In this document: one piece after another, positions 34,562-44,114 of the stretch
How the letters are laid out: the number at the start of each line of letters is the position of its first letter
Position numbering within the stretch: position 1 is the stretch's first letter
From: Paenibacillus sp. SYP-B4298
GTDB taxonomy: Bacteria; Bacillota; Bacilli; Paenibacillales; Paenibacillaceae
NCBI RefSeq assembly: GCF_027627475.1
Contig: NZ_CP115484.1
Span: 4,968,501-5,032,500, forward strand
DNA length: 64,000 nucleotides
Direction of reading: 5' to 3'
Notes under the pieces: generated by a model
Seen by the model: only the letters and a program-made list of their open reading frames with translations
What the model was told of the DNA's origin: nothing
Database searches by the model: none
Translations under genes and position numbers: made by a program

Positions 34562-34700
34562 GCTACTGTACACTCCTTCTCTTGCCGCTGCTTCGACCTG
34601 CTTGCGCCTTGATCCGGTCGCTGGGCACTCCTCTTGATGTTCAACATAAGGCGGACAACACTTATGCATTCTGGCGTGTAATATAATCCTCATCATAAAC

Positions 34701-35693
34701 TTATCTCAAGCTTATACGTCGTCCTTCCCGATCAGATGCGGTCGCCGCCTCATTCAGCTCCGTCAGCATCCGCATGTCGTCATAGGTAATATCAGGCGGT
34801 GTGCCATGCAGCACCTGATCCGCCCATTGCTCCAGCGGGCTGCGAAGCTTCGCCGGAAGCTCCGTTACGGTCATCCACTGGTTGCCGCCTTCATGCACGC
34901 TCCTCAGCCTGACCGCTCCATTCTCAATCAGAAGCACGCCCTCCGTGCCATGCAGCTCCAGATGAAAGGAGTTGTTCGAGACGAATCCCGCTTCAATAAT
35001 CCCTAGCAGGCCGCCTTCGTAGTCGACGATGAGAGCCGCGTGATCTTCAACCTCTCGGCCGTATACCTTCTCCAGCCTGGCGTAGACCCCCTGCGGACGC
35101 CCGCCCAGCCGATTAACGAGACAGATGGGATGCGCGCCGAGGTCCATCAGCGCTCCGCCTCCGCATAAGCCGTGGTCGAAGAAATACGCCGGCAGGATGC
35201 CATACGGACTTACCTCCCGCGGCACACCGCCGGGATGAGCCAGGCGGCAGCGCAGCAGCGTCAGCTTGCCCAGCCAGCCACGCTCCAGCACCGATTGGGC
35301 GTAGACATAATAAGGCTCAGCGAGCCGCTTCAGCGCGAGCTGCAAGGTTGAGCCGCTGAGCGTTGCGGCATGGAAGATTTCGTCGATCTCCTCGACCTTC
35401 AGCGCCAGCACCTTCTCGCTGAATATATGCTTGCCATGGCGCGCTGCCTGCATCAAGATGGGGTAATGCATCACCGTCGGCGCACTGACGATCACGCCAT
35501 CAATGTCAGGGTCAGCCAGCACCTCCTCCAGCTCCGCATAGAACGGAACCCCCAGCTCCTGCGCCCAGCTCCTGCCGCGCGTCTCCTCCTCATCCCATAC
35601 CGCGGCGATATGAATAGCGGGATGCGACGCCGCCTGTCTGGCGTAGTCGTCAGCATGCACATGCCAACGGCTCAGCAATGCCGTGCGGATCAT
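34701..35693 (-). CDS. Gfo/Idh/MocA-family oxidoreductase
   Basis: This 330-aa NAD(P)-dependent enzyme starts MIRTALLSRWHVHAD after AGGAGG; the longer frame upstream lacks a site. The usual GxGxxG fingerprint is atypical here (ALLSRWHVHADDYARQA), and the EKP motif reads SEKVLAL, so cofactor use is less certain than in its neighbour. YGILPAYFFDHGLCGGGALMDLGAHP matches the family's catalytic GGGxLxDxGxH region. Likely oxidises or epimerises a sugar in the pathway. Confidence 0.82.
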   Translation of the reverse strand: MIRTALLSRWHVHADDYARQAASHPAIHIAAVWDEEETRGRSWAQELGVPFYAELEEVLADPDIDGVIVSAPTVMHYPILMQAARHGKHIFSEKVLALKVEEIDEIFHAATLSGSTLQLALKRLAEPYYVYAQSVLERGWLGKLTLLRCRLAHPGGVPREVSPYGILPAYFFDHGLCGGGALMDLGAHPICLVNRLGGRPQGVYARLEKVYGREVEDHAALIVDYEGGLLGIIEAGFVSNNSFHLELHGTEGVLLIENGAVRLRSVHEGGNQWMTVTELPAKLRSPLEQWADQVLHGTPPDITYDDMRMLTELNEAATASDREGRRISLR

Positions 35694-35725
35694 ATTCTTC
35701 TCCTCCTCTTCCTCTCCAGCCTCTG

Positions 35726-36766
35726 TCACCCTTGCAGCCGAATGGCTTCCCCCAGCTCCGCCGAGCGGTACAGCTCCTCGACGATACGTTGCAGCGCCGT
35801 CCCCTCCGCGGCATGGCTCAGAGGCGGAGGCCCGCCCAGGCAACTGTCCACGAACGCAGCCAGCTCCGCATCCCGCGGCTTGCCCGCCTTGAGGCCGACA
35901 GGCTGCACATCAACCAGCGTGCCGTGCTTCTCCTGATACAGCTTGAGCGGGAACACATCCGCTCCGCCCTGGTCGCCTGCCAGAGACACCTGCATCGTCT
36001 TATCTGGCCCGACGTTGACCGCGAAGGCCGTCTCCAGCAGCAGGCTTGCACCGTTCTTGAACACGATCATGCCGACAGCCAGATCCTCCACCGAGAACTG
36101 CTCCCAGTCCCAGTCGCCGACTCCCGGCCGGTTGCCCAGCTTCTGATAGGTCGATGCCATCACCCGATCCACCTCGGGATAACCCATCAGATAGAGAGCC
36201 GTATCCAGCATGTGTACCCCGATATCGCACAGCGCACCCCCGCCCTGCAGCTCCTTGCTGGTGAATACGCCCCAGGCCGGAATGCCGCGCCTTCGAACCG
36301 CAGTGACCTTCGCCATGTAGACCTCGCCCAGTTCCCCGGCTTCTATATAGCGCCGAAGCACCTGCACCTCCTCCGCATAACGGTAATGAAAGCCATAGGT
36401 GAGCAGGCGATTACAGCGCTGCGCCGTCTGCTCCATCCGCAGCGCTTCCTCATAGCTCATCGCTGGCGGCTTCTCACACAGCACATGACAGCCCGCCTCC
36501 AATGCCGCTATCGCAGCGCTCGCATGGAACTTGTTCGGCGTGCAGATGCTGACCGCATCCAGTTGCGCCTCCCTCAGCATCGCCTCATAGCTGTCATAGA
36601 CCCCGGAAATGCCAAAACGGGCAGCGCACGCCTCAGCCTTAGCGCGGTTCACATCCGCCACAGCAGCCAGCTCAACCCGGTCTTCATGCCTCTTATAGTT
36701 AGGAATGTGGACGCCTGACGCGATGCTGCCCGCTCCAATAACCCCCACTCGCAATCTTCTGCTCAT
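35726..36766 (-). CDS. Gfo/Idh/MocA-family oxidoreductase
   Basis: This 346-aa enzyme starts MSRRLRVGVIGAGSIASG, a textbook N-terminal Rossmann fingerprint, with GGAGG upstream. CEKPPAMS is the EKP motif and GGGALCDIGVHMLD carries the catalytic Asp-x-x-x-His. It lies 32 bases from the next oxidoreductase and is probably cotranscribed with it. Two such enzymes together suggest stepwise oxidation and reduction of a sugar or inositol-like compound. Confidence 0.9.
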   Translation of the reverse strand: MSRRLRVGVIGAGSIASGVHIPNYKRHEDRVELAAVADVNRAKAEACAARFGISGVYDSYEAMLREAQLDAVSICTPNKFHASAAIAALEAGCHVLCEKPPAMSYEEALRMEQTAQRCNRLLTYGFHYRYAEEVQVLRRYIEAGELGEVYMAKVTAVRRRGIPAWGVFTSKELQGGGALCDIGVHMLDTALYLMGYPEVDRVMASTYQKLGNRPGVGDWDWEQFSVEDLAVGMIVFKNGASLLLETAFAVNVGPDKTMQVSLAGDQGGADVFPLKLYQEKHGTLVDVQPVGLKAGKPRDAELAAFVDSCLGGPPPLSHAAEGTALQRIVEELYRSAELGEAIRLQG

Positions 36767-36994
36767 CGTTTTCCTCCGTTCTATGCGCGATGAAACGTAT
36801 CCCACGTTCCGGCAGTGTCCATCAGACCCCGCAGCTCTCCTGCTCCCCCTCCCGATGCCCTCAAGGCAGGGTGCCCCCGCGATCCACAGGCTGTAGCCTG
36901 CACCGTCAGGGGCTATCCCTTACCCTGGCGACCGCTACAGTGGCCACCGGTCTGTCATGTTCCGGGGGGAATGGGGCTTGCAGGCCCAAGCAAA

Positions 36995-38560
36995 CTACTT
37001 GCCGAGCTTGGCATACTCCTCCTCATATTCCTTGGCGATCTCGCCTCCCCCGCGGGTACGCCATTCCTTGACCGTGTTGCGCCACTCCTCTTCACTGCCG
37101 CCCATTACAAACTTGACATTGGCGTCCTCCAGCATCGTCTGGAGCTGCGCTCCGCGCTCTGCGAAGGTCTCTGACAACAGCGGCAGGGACGGATCAGCGA
37201 CCAGATGCTGATCATTCTCGGCGATCACATCGATCTCTCGTTGCTGTAAGCGCGTCTTGTCGCCCTGCAGCGCAATATCAACCGGCGGGAGGGTAGACAG
37301 CGGCGCCGAATACGCCCCTACCTCCTTGCCATACTTATCCAGATCGATATACTCCGGCTTTCCGTCCACCAGCTTGTAATGGACACCCTCGATTCCCCAT
37401 TGCAGCAGATTAGCCCCTTCTTCGCCAGCCAGATCATCGAAGAACTTCAGCACCCTAAGCAGATGCTCCTCTGTCTTCACGCTCGACTTCGGAATCAGGT
37501 AGAAGCCGTTATGGCCACCCTCCATAAAGACCCGCTTGCCATGGTCTCCCTCCAGGATGCTGAAGAAATTAATCTTCCCATCCGGGTTGTTGGCCTGTAC
37601 TCCCTCTTCCAGCCCCGGCGCTGACCCGGTCACATCGATCCGCACGCCTGCCTTGCCCTGCTCGATGGCCCCCGTCCACTCTGGGCGGTCAATGACCGCA
37701 AAGTCGCGGTTCATCAGCTTCTCCTCATACAGCTTCTTCTCGAACTTGAGGGCGTTGAGATATTCCTCTGTCTCGACATCCTTGATGAATTTGCCGTCCT
37801 CTACCTTCCAGTTGTTCGGCGCGCCGAAGAATGATGCGAACCAATAACCGACTTCCTTGGAGGTCAGCCCATACGTATCCTGCTTGCCATTGCCATCCGG
37901 GTCATCATGGGTGAAGGCCTTAAGCATGGCGTACAGATCGTCGATCGTCTTCGGCTCCTGCAGCTTCAGCTTCTCCGCCCAGTCCTCGCGATACTGGAAT
38001 GCTCTGCGGGCAAGCGGACGCACGCGCGGGATGCCATATACCTTTCCCTCGTAGGCGATATTCTCATAGATAAGCGGGTTAATCTTCGAGAGATTCGGGA
38101 ACTGCTCCAGATAAGGGCCGATCTCCCAGAACATATCCGACTCGATCGCATTCACCACATAAGGCAGCTTCTGGTGCCGTCTTGGGATCGGAATCGCATC
38201 CGGCAGCTCACCCGAGGCGATCAATACCGGCAGCTTCTCCTCGAATGCCGAGCCAGGTAGCTGCTGGATCTTGAGCTTCGTATTCGTAATCTCCTCAATC
38301 CTCCGCTGCACCTCATTGCCCTCCGCGGGAAATTCCACGCCATCGAAGTTGAACATTAAGGACAGAGCCAGCGGCTCCTGCTCCTTCTCCTTTGACGCGT
38401 TATCCGAACCTCCAGACGCCTCCTGCTTCGTTCCCCCTCCAGCATTTGTACTGCCAGTACTGCCGCCTGTACTGTTGCCCGAGCACGCCGCCAGCAGCGA
38501 GAACGTCAGCGCCATACAGAGGCACCATGCTATTTTCCGGTTTAACCGTTGCTTACTCAA
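36995..38560 (-). CDS. Sugar ABC transporter substrate-binding lipoprotein (operon B)
   Basis: This 521-aa LplA/YtcQ-type binding protein starts at a TTG (SKQRLNRKIAW) six bases after GAGGGG; an ATG at 38602 lacks a site. The lipobox is SLLAACSG, followed by a Gly/Ser/Thr linker. PRRHQKLPYVVNAIESDMFW and REDWAEKLKLQEPKTIDDLY are typical of the larger oligosaccharide-binding proteins served by LplB/LplC permeases, which lie upstream in the same unit. Confidence 0.9.
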   Translation of the reverse strand: MSKQRLNRKIAWCLCMALTFSLLAACSGNSTGGSTGSTNAGGGTKQEASGGSDNASKEKEQEPLALSLMFNFDGVEFPAEGNEVQRRIEEITNTKLKIQQLPGSAFEEKLPVLIASGELPDAIPIPRRHQKLPYVVNAIESDMFWEIGPYLEQFPNLSKINPLIYENIAYEGKVYGIPRVRPLARRAFQYREDWAEKLKLQEPKTIDDLYAMLKAFTHDDPDGNGKQDTYGLTSKEVGYWFASFFGAPNNWKVEDGKFIKDVETEEYLNALKFEKKLYEEKLMNRDFAVIDRPEWTGAIEQGKAGVRIDVTGSAPGLEEGVQANNPDGKINFFSILEGDHGKRVFMEGGHNGFYLIPKSSVKTEEHLLRVLKFFDDLAGEEGANLLQWGIEGVHYKLVDGKPEYIDLDKYGKEVGAYSAPLSTLPPVDIALQGDKTRLQQREIDVIAENDQHLVADPSLPLLSETFAERGAQLQTMLEDANVKFVMGGSEEEWRNTVKEWRTRGGGEIAKEYEEEYAKLGK

Positions 38561-38653
38561 TAATAACCCCTCATTTCCTGTAATGTTATGAAATCTATAC
38601 ATGATACACGCATGGCCGGGAGCCTAGAGCGGCACCCGATTCATGCCATGTCG

Positions 38654-39508
38654 CTATCCCTTGACCGAGCCTAACAGCACTCCCTTGGCGAAATGCTTCT
38701 GCAGGAATGGATAGACGAGCAAGATCGGCACCGTCGACACTACAATTACCGCCATCTTGATGGAATTGGAATAGTACACCACCTGCTCCACCTCGGTGGA
38801 GTCGCCTATCGCCCCACTAGCCATAATGACGACCTGGCGCAGAATGACCTGTACCGGCCATTTGGAGGCATCTGAAATATACAGGATAGCGCTGAAATAC
38901 TGGTTCCATATGCCGACCGCGTAAAACAGCCCGAACGCCGCCATCGCCGGCAGAGACAGCGGGAGCACGATGCGGAAGAAGATGCCGACCTCATGGCTGC
39001 CATCAATCTTCGCTGACTCCTTGAGCTCCTCCGGGATCGCCTGGAAGAAGTTCTTCAAGATAATTAGATAAAATGCGCTAATCGCATTCGGAATCATCAG
39101 TGCCCATAGTGTATCGAGCAGCCCCGTCGACTTGACGACGAAGTACGTTGGAATCATCCCGCCGCTGAACAGCATCGTGAATAGCACCATCAGCAGCACC
39201 ACCTGTCTGCCCGGCAACTGCTTATGGGACACGGCATAAGCCATCAGCGAGGTCAGACACAGTTGGATCAGCGTTCCCACCACCGTAATATAGACCGAGA
39301 CGAGCAGACTGCGGGTGAAGGTATCCGCCGAGAAGATATAGATGTACGCCTCCAGAGAGAAGTCCTTCGGCCAGAGTGCCGGCACGGAGGAGAAGGAGGA
39401 GCTGAGACAATAGATGAAGGGCAGGATCGTCAGAATGCCGAATAGCCCGAGCACCGATACATTGATCGTATCGAACAGCCGACTGCCGAAGCTTCTGTCT
39501 TTGACCAT
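38654..39508 (-). CDS. Sugar ABC transporter permease, LplC-type (operon B)
   Basis: This 284-aa permease has six helices and EAA loop EELKESAKIDGSHEVGIFFRI. It ends GVLLGSVKG, typical of the family. The start is ATG 39508, after GGGGTG, two bases past the stop of the upstream permease. Confidence 0.92.
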   Translation of the reverse strand: MVKDRSFGSRLFDTINVSVLGLFGILTILPFIYCLSSSFSSVPALWPKDFSLEAYIYIFSADTFTRSLLVSVYITVVGTLIQLCLTSLMAYAVSHKQLPGRQVVLLMVLFTMLFSGGMIPTYFVVKSTGLLDTLWALMIPNAISAFYLIILKNFFQAIPEELKESAKIDGSHEVGIFFRIVLPLSLPAMAAFGLFYAVGIWNQYFSAILYISDASKWPVQVILRQVVIMASGAIGDSTEVEQVVYYSNSIKMAVIVVSTVPILLVYPFLQKHFAKGVLLGSVKG

Positions 39509-39510
39509 GT

Positions 39511-40473
39511 TTAGTACACCCCTTCTTCCCCAAATTTCTTCGCAAGCGTGTTCGCGATAACGACCAGTACCAGACCAACCGCCGATTTGAACAATCCGAC
39601 TGCGGCGCTATAGCTGAATTGGCCCTGGAGGAGGCCAACACGGTAGACGTATGTATCGAACACCTCGCCCACCTCGCGGTTCATCGCATTAAGCATCAGG
39701 AAGATCTGCTCAAAGCCCAGATCAATGAAGTTGCCCAGCCGCAGGATGAGCAGCACGACGATAACACTCTGAATCGAAGGCAGTGTAATATGCCAGAGCA
39801 GCCGCCAGCGCCCTGCACCATCCATACGCGCCGCCTCATACAATTGCGGATTCACCCCGGCCAGAGCCGCGAGAAAGATAATGGTTCCCCAGCCGACATC
39901 CTTCCAGATAATCTGGATAATGATCATCGGGCGGAACCACGCTTCGCTCATCAGGAATGGGATCGGCTCGAAGCCCAGCGCCTGCAGCATCGAATTGATC
40001 GCTCCACCCTCTGTTGTCAACAGCACGTAGCAGATACCGACCACCACGACCCAAGAGAGAAAATGCGGCACATAAACCAACTGCTGTATCGTCCGCTTGA
40101 ACAGCTCCACTCTCACCTCATTGAGCATCAGAGCCAGAATAATCGTTAACGGGAAAAAAATGAGCAAATCCAGCGAAGCAATATATAAGGTGTTGCGCAG
40201 CAATTGCCAGAACTCCGGCTCGCTGAAGAAGCGCTCAAAGTGTCGAAGCCCCACCCATTTGCTGTCTAGCAGCCCTTGATGCGGCATGTAACGTTGGAAG
40301 GCCATCATAATGCCCCACATCGGCAAATATTTGTACACGATAAAATAGATTAGTCCCGGCAGCAGAAACACATACAACCAGCGTTCCTTCCACATTCGCT
40401 TGAGCAGCGGCTTGCGAGCCGCAACCGGAAGCGGTCGTTCCTCCAGCACCATAGGTGCATGCGCCTGATCCAT
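39511..40473 (-). CDS. Sugar ABC transporter permease, LplB-type (operon B)
   Basis: This 320-aa permease starts MDQAHAPMVLEERP after GGAGAGG. MWKERWLYVFLLPGLIYFIVYKYLPMWGI is the hallmark first helix of LplB-like permeases, and YEAARMDGAGRWRLLWHITLP is the EAA loop. It is the first gene of operon B; a promoter with an operator-like site lies about 260 bases upstream. No ATPase gene is present. Confidence 0.92.
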   Translation of the reverse strand: MDQAHAPMVLEERPLPVAARKPLLKRMWKERWLYVFLLPGLIYFIVYKYLPMWGIMMAFQRYMPHQGLLDSKWVGLRHFERFFSEPEFWQLLRNTLYIASLDLLIFFPLTIILALMLNEVRVELFKRTIQQLVYVPHFLSWVVVVGICYVLLTTEGGAINSMLQALGFEPIPFLMSEAWFRPMIIIQIIWKDVGWGTIIFLAALAGVNPQLYEAARMDGAGRWRLLWHITLPSIQSVIVVLLILRLGNFIDLGFEQIFLMLNAMNREVGEVFDTYVYRVGLLQGQFSYSAAVGLFKSAVGLVLVVIANTLAKKFGEEGVY

Positions 40474-40709
40474 GTCATCCTCTCCTTTACCCAGCATAAG
40501 TAAGCGCATTCATAAATTGTAGTTGTCGTATGCTTCCTCCTGTTGCAAAAAACGCAGTGCTGTGGAACGCAACGCAGCCTCCTCTGCCTGTTGATCCAGC
40601 CTGTAGAGCATGAACCGTGTACACGATCTGACTCCCCTACCGGGTGATCTGGTCTAATTGAATCATCCAAGCCATGATGAGCGTACTACCTCACAGCTTG
40701 CACGAGAGA

Positions 40710-40723
40710 GGAAAGCGATTACC
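40710..40723. promoter_or_regulatory. Operator-like site O1 (LacI/CcpA type) of operon B
   Basis: GGAAAGCGATTACC lies just downstream of the -10 of the minus-strand promoter, a repressing position. GAAAGCGATTA recurs at 40920-40930 and GAAAGCGGTTTA at 43948-43959. Confidence 0.5.
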
Positions 40724-40730
40724 TTATTGA

Positions 40731-40759
40731 ATTCTAATATATTCCTATAACTTCGTCAA
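40731..40759 (-). promoter_or_regulatory. Promoter of operon B
   Basis: Minus strand -35 TTGACG (40754-40759), 17 bases, -10 TAGAAT (40731-40736). The leader to the LplB-type start is about 250 bases. Confidence 0.65.
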
Positions 40760-40917
40760 TATACAATGAAAGCATTTACAAAAATATTTCTCTTTTTGCC
40801 CGGTCTCATGGGATAAATGTCACGAATAGAAAGAAAATAACAGGAATCACTGCAAATTCAGCTTCACTCTGCTTCCTAAGAAATACCCTTTGTTTCGCTT
40901 GGATTGGACGGAAATAA

Positions 40918-40931
40918 GAGAAAGCGATTAA
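40918..40931. promoter_or_regulatory. Operator-like site O2 of operon B
   Basis: GAGAAAGCGATTAA shares 11 bases with O1, about 210 bp upstream; looping between the two is possible. Confidence 0.4.
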
Positions 40932-41664
40932 CTAGAAATGGGCATATTGCCTAGATCCGCGCGTCATAGAGATATTAATAACAGAGCCTATGCAAACTTT
41001 GCTACTAGCGATACAGCATATACTGTAAACCAGCTCTCATCTAGATCATAGATAAGAAATGGTTTGGCTACTAGATCAGATTGAAAATCGACCGCCTTTT
41101 TAAGGCTCAAAAGCACTTTCAGCCGATAGTGGACGTATTTCCAATGATTTTATTAAATTATCAACTTTTACCGCTTCTCACACGTCTATATGGGTAACCA
41201 TGATATAGAATAGAAATTAACTTGACAGGCTTTAAACAGGACAAGGGCGGTTCACGCCGCAACGCCAACGGCCAGGGAATAAAGCGTCGCAGTGAACCGA
41301 AGTGTAGACCGTCATGACACTTCTTGCCGCCCGATTGCCGCTTGCGTATGTTCGTGAAGGTCGATGAAATAATCAATCTTGTTAGGTCGACAAAAATAGT
41401 AAAATTCTAACAACATATAATTCACTTTAAATTACCTATATGTTATTATTTTCAATAAAGAGTAAGTTATTAAACAAATGCAGGTTTTACCAAATTTAAA
41501 AGAATGCAAGCTCCGTTTCCGAGCGTATTTCTCTGAACTTTTCAGCATTCTAAAAAACGATAATCAGTGATTTCCTTGAAGGGCGTTTCTAGACAAATTA
41601 AGAGACACCTAAGTAGAAACATTTTCAGCATAAAATATTTAACAACGAAGGGAAGTTGAATTAT

Positions 41665-42057
41665 ATGAACATTAAATCACTACTAGGAGTAAGTATTTGT
41701 ATCACTTTAATTGCAGTGATAACTGTTCATGCCTCTAATCCTACAATCCAAACTTCACCAAAAATGAATGAGATGACAGACCAGACCGAATATCCAACTA
41801 ATGAACAGGGTGAAACTTATGGATATGGACCTTTTCCTGCAGGTCAAAAAGGGCCTGATTTAATTAAAGCAGAAGGTGAAGATGGAGTTGTTGGATATGT
41901 TAAATCTACAGATCTAGAACCATCAATGTCGTCACCAGAAGAAGCTATTGCTTATAGCAAATCGATGGAAAAGCTTGGTCATCAATCAGTACCACTATAT
42001 AAAGAAGACGGTAAAACTATTATTGGTGAATTTGTAATTTCTTCTCCCCAACGGTGA
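41665..42057 (+). CDS. Small exported protein of unknown function
   Basis: This 130-aa protein starts MNIKSLLGVSICI with a signal peptide or anchor helix (GVSICITLIAVITVHA). The mature part holds YPTNEQGETYGYGPFPAGQ, DGVVGYVKSTDLEP and PLYKEDGKTIIGEFVI, the pattern of small Firmicute secreted proteins of unknown function that I associate with peptidase M56/BlaR1-like neighbours. ATG 41665 follows GGGAAG. It is AT-rich compared with its neighbours and next to transposase debris, so may be acquired. Confidence 0.65.
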   Translation: MNIKSLLGVSICITLIAVITVHASNPTIQTSPKMNEMTDQTEYPTNEQGETYGYGPFPAGQKGPDLIKAEGEDGVVGYVKSTDLEPSMSSPEEAIAYSKSMEKLGHQSVPLYKEDGKTIIGEFVISSPQR

Positions 42058-42078
42058 TAAGTAAAATTTATCATAAAA

Positions 42079-42330
42079 CTAATTTATAAGATTTTTCGGC
42101 GGTCGGCCACGTCCCGGCTTTTTCGCAGAGGGCCGTTCGTAGGCGACCACGTTTGATATCGCTTTCGTCACCAGATGGATGCGGGTTTTGGAAGCAACGT
42201 GGCACGCATTCAACCGCTCCAAGGCTGGAACCGACAAGAAGTATCGATCCAAGAGCAGCAGCGCTTGACCGAAACCTTTCGCATAACGAAAATAATTAAA
42301 TCCAAGCAGAAAAACGCTGATGTGGAGCAC
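42079..42330 (-). pseudogene. DDE transposase fragment
   Basis: The frame LLLLDRYFLSVPALERL and AYERPSAKKPGRGRPPK matches the middle of a DDE-type transposase (IS4/IS701-like, with the second catalytic Asp in LLDRYF). Both ends are missing, so it is a dead remnant. Confidence 0.6.
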
Positions 42331-42405
42331 AATTGGCTTGTTTCTTAGCGTTGAGAACTTTTGACTGTCTAGTAATTAATAACTTGGCTCAAATCCGAAA
42401 TATCA

Positions 42406-42675
42406 TCGACTACTGAATCCGCCCTCGACAGTCTGCCTGATAAGAGCCAGGCTCAGTTAGAAGTCCTGCTTGTATACTCTCCACTGCTGCGCAGCGTTTG
42501 GGAATGGAAGGAGGCCTTTTCTCAGTGGTATGACTGTTCATCCAATGTCGGCATGGCTCGTCAGGGTTTTACCCGCTGGGTGGAGCAAGGTGGTAACATA
42601 GATCATGATGCCGTGCGAAGCACCTTGAAGTGGAACCCTAGCCTCATGGCTCTGGCAAGCAGGCGGCTCTCATGA
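42406..42675 (+). pseudogene. ISL3-family transposase fragment
   Basis: The frame LLVYSPLLRSVWEWKEAF, WYDCSSNVGMARQGFTRWVEQG and IDHDAVRSTLKWNPS resembles the C-terminal region of ISL3 transposases. There is no start, and the sequence departs from the family before the stop at 42675. Confidence 0.55.
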
Positions 42676-42689
42676 TAAGTTGCACGACA

Positions 42690-42728
42690 AAAGCCCTGTT
42701 TCGAGTAGAAACAGGGCTGTTTGTCTTC
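42690..42728 (+). terminator. Rho-independent terminator
   Basis: AGCCCTGTTTC, loop GAGTA, GAAACAGGGCT, then GTTTGTCTT. Eleven perfect base pairs. Confidence 0.85.
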
Positions 42729-42859
42729 AGTCTGATCGCCCATCAAGGCGGCTTCAGCTTGCCTATTCGGTTCAATTATCCTGTAGAGGAGTCGGTTGTT
42801 TCAATCGATCGAGCAGGCACTTGTATCACTTACACTTACACTCACACTTGCTCACTCGA

Positions 42860-43873
42860 TCAGGCATTTGGCGTGGCCGGGCCGGACGACCCGCGCACGA
42901 TCAGCTCTGGCAGCAGCACCACGCGCTGCTTCGCCTTCTTCTCCTGGTTGATCTCCTGCGTGATCAGATCGACGACCTGATGTCCCATCTGCTGGATGGG
43001 CTGAGCCACTGTCGACATAGGCGGATCGGTCATGGAGGCGAGGATGGTATTATCGAAGCCAACCACGGACAGCTCTTGGGGAATGCGGATGCCCAGCTCC
43101 CGCGCAGCCTGCATCGCTCCAATCGCCAGGATGTCGTTGCAGGCGAAGATGGCGCTCGGACGTGGATGGGCAGCGAGAGCCTGCAACGCCATCTGCTTAC
43201 CTCCCTGAACGGAGAAATCGCTCACGTATATTAAGGAGGAATCATAGCGGATGGCCGCCTCCCCAAGCGCTTGCCGATAACCGCGAATCCGCTCCTTGCT
43301 GCTGCTGACCGTCAGACTCTCGGCAAGCACAGCAATCCGTTTGTGTCCGCCCTCAGCCAGATATGCGGCCGCGCTGTAGCCGCCTGCGTAGTCATCGACG
43401 ACCACCGAGCTGGCAGCGAGCGTCGATTGCTCGCGGGCAATCAAGGCAACCGGCATATGCTGCTCGATCAGTTCCTTGAGCAGCGCCTCATTGCGGACAC
43501 CGGTAGCGACGATGATGCCGTCAGCGCTTTTTTGGCGGAGAAGCTGGATATACTTATTCTCCTTATCCGCATTGTTGTCTGTATTGCAGATGACCAGATT
43601 GAAGCCCAGCTCATGGGAACGATCCTCGACATGCCGCGCCAGCTCCGCAAAGAACGGGTTGACGAGATCGGGAATGAGCAGGCCGATCGTGTAGGTCTTC
43701 TTGCCCGTCAGCGCCGAGGCCAACATATTGGGCTGGTAATTAATCTCTTCGCTAATCCGCAGGATGCGCTGCCGCGTGCTCTCGCTAATGCGGCCCTTGC
43801 CGTTGAACACCTTGGACACGGTTGCAATCGATACCCCGGCCAGCTTGGCAATATCATAGATCGTCGGTTTCAT
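42860..43873 (-). CDS. LacI-family transcriptional regulator
   Basis: This 337-aa regulator has the N-terminal helix-turn-helix TIYDIAKLAGVSIATVSKVFNG and hinge region, then a sugar-binding periplasmic-protein-like domain (IGLLIPDLVNPFFAELARHV, FACNDILAIGAMQAARELG, SVVGFDNTILASM). The ATG at 43873 follows GGGGAT. It lies about 2.4 kb from operon B, whose promoter shares the GAAAGCG(A/G)TT motif found in this gene's own promoter region, so it is the likely repressor of operon B. Confidence 0.9.
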   Translation of the reverse strand: MKPTIYDIAKLAGVSIATVSKVFNGKGRISESTRQRILRISEEINYQPNMLASALTGKKTYTIGLLIPDLVNPFFAELARHVEDRSHELGFNLVICNTDNNADKENKYIQLLRQKSADGIIVATGVRNEALLKELIEQHMPVALIAREQSTLAASSVVVDDYAGGYSAAAYLAEGGHKRIAVLAESLTVSSSKERIRGYRQALGEAAIRYDSSLIYVSDFSVQGGKQMALQALAAHPRPSAIFACNDILAIGAMQAARELGIRIPQELSVVGFDNTILASMTDPPMSTVAQPIQQMGHQVVDLITQEINQEKKAKQRVVLLPELIVRGSSGPATPNA

Positions 43874-43945
43874 CGCTATATCCCCATCTTTATCTCTTGT
43901 TGGCGCTCCCCCGCGTACACGCAGCTTATCCGCCTTGTCAGATAG

Positions 43946-43974
43946 GGGAAAGCGGTTTATCTGCAACCATTATA
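43946..43974 (-). promoter_or_regulatory. lacI-type gene promoter with operator-like site
   Basis: A minus-strand TATAAT (43969-43974) is followed by GATAAACCGCTTTCCC, whose complement holds GAAAGCGGTTTA (43948-43959), similar to the operon B sites. Suggests autoregulation. Confidence 0.45.
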
Positions 43975-44114
43975 GCATATTCTTCCGCGATTATGCCTAC
44001 CTCCATGAAGCCCTTCCATCTAAAGCTATGAATATGCCCCACTCCAAAGCTGCCCGCTCGGGCACGGGTGACCCGTCACATGCGGCGCGGTCAATGCCGC
44101 TGCTCCTGTACAAA

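Larger units (their letters stand above)
40474..41664. other. Gene-poor 1.2 kb stretch with operon B control region
   Basis: The operon B promoter and operator-like repeats lie at 40.71-40.93 kb. Around 41200-41390 a GC-richer patch (frame GSRRNANGQGIKRRSEP on plus) looks like foreign decayed DNA but has no family I can name. No other gene is supported. Confidence 0.5.

Noticed and set aside
35678-36718. 346-codon plus-strand frame
   Set aside because: Antisense shadow of a Gfo/Idh/MocA gene.
41161-41376. Minus-strand 71-codon frame as the C-terminal end of a transposase
   Set aside because: Sequence does not resemble transposase C-termini; left as unexplained foreign-looking DNA.
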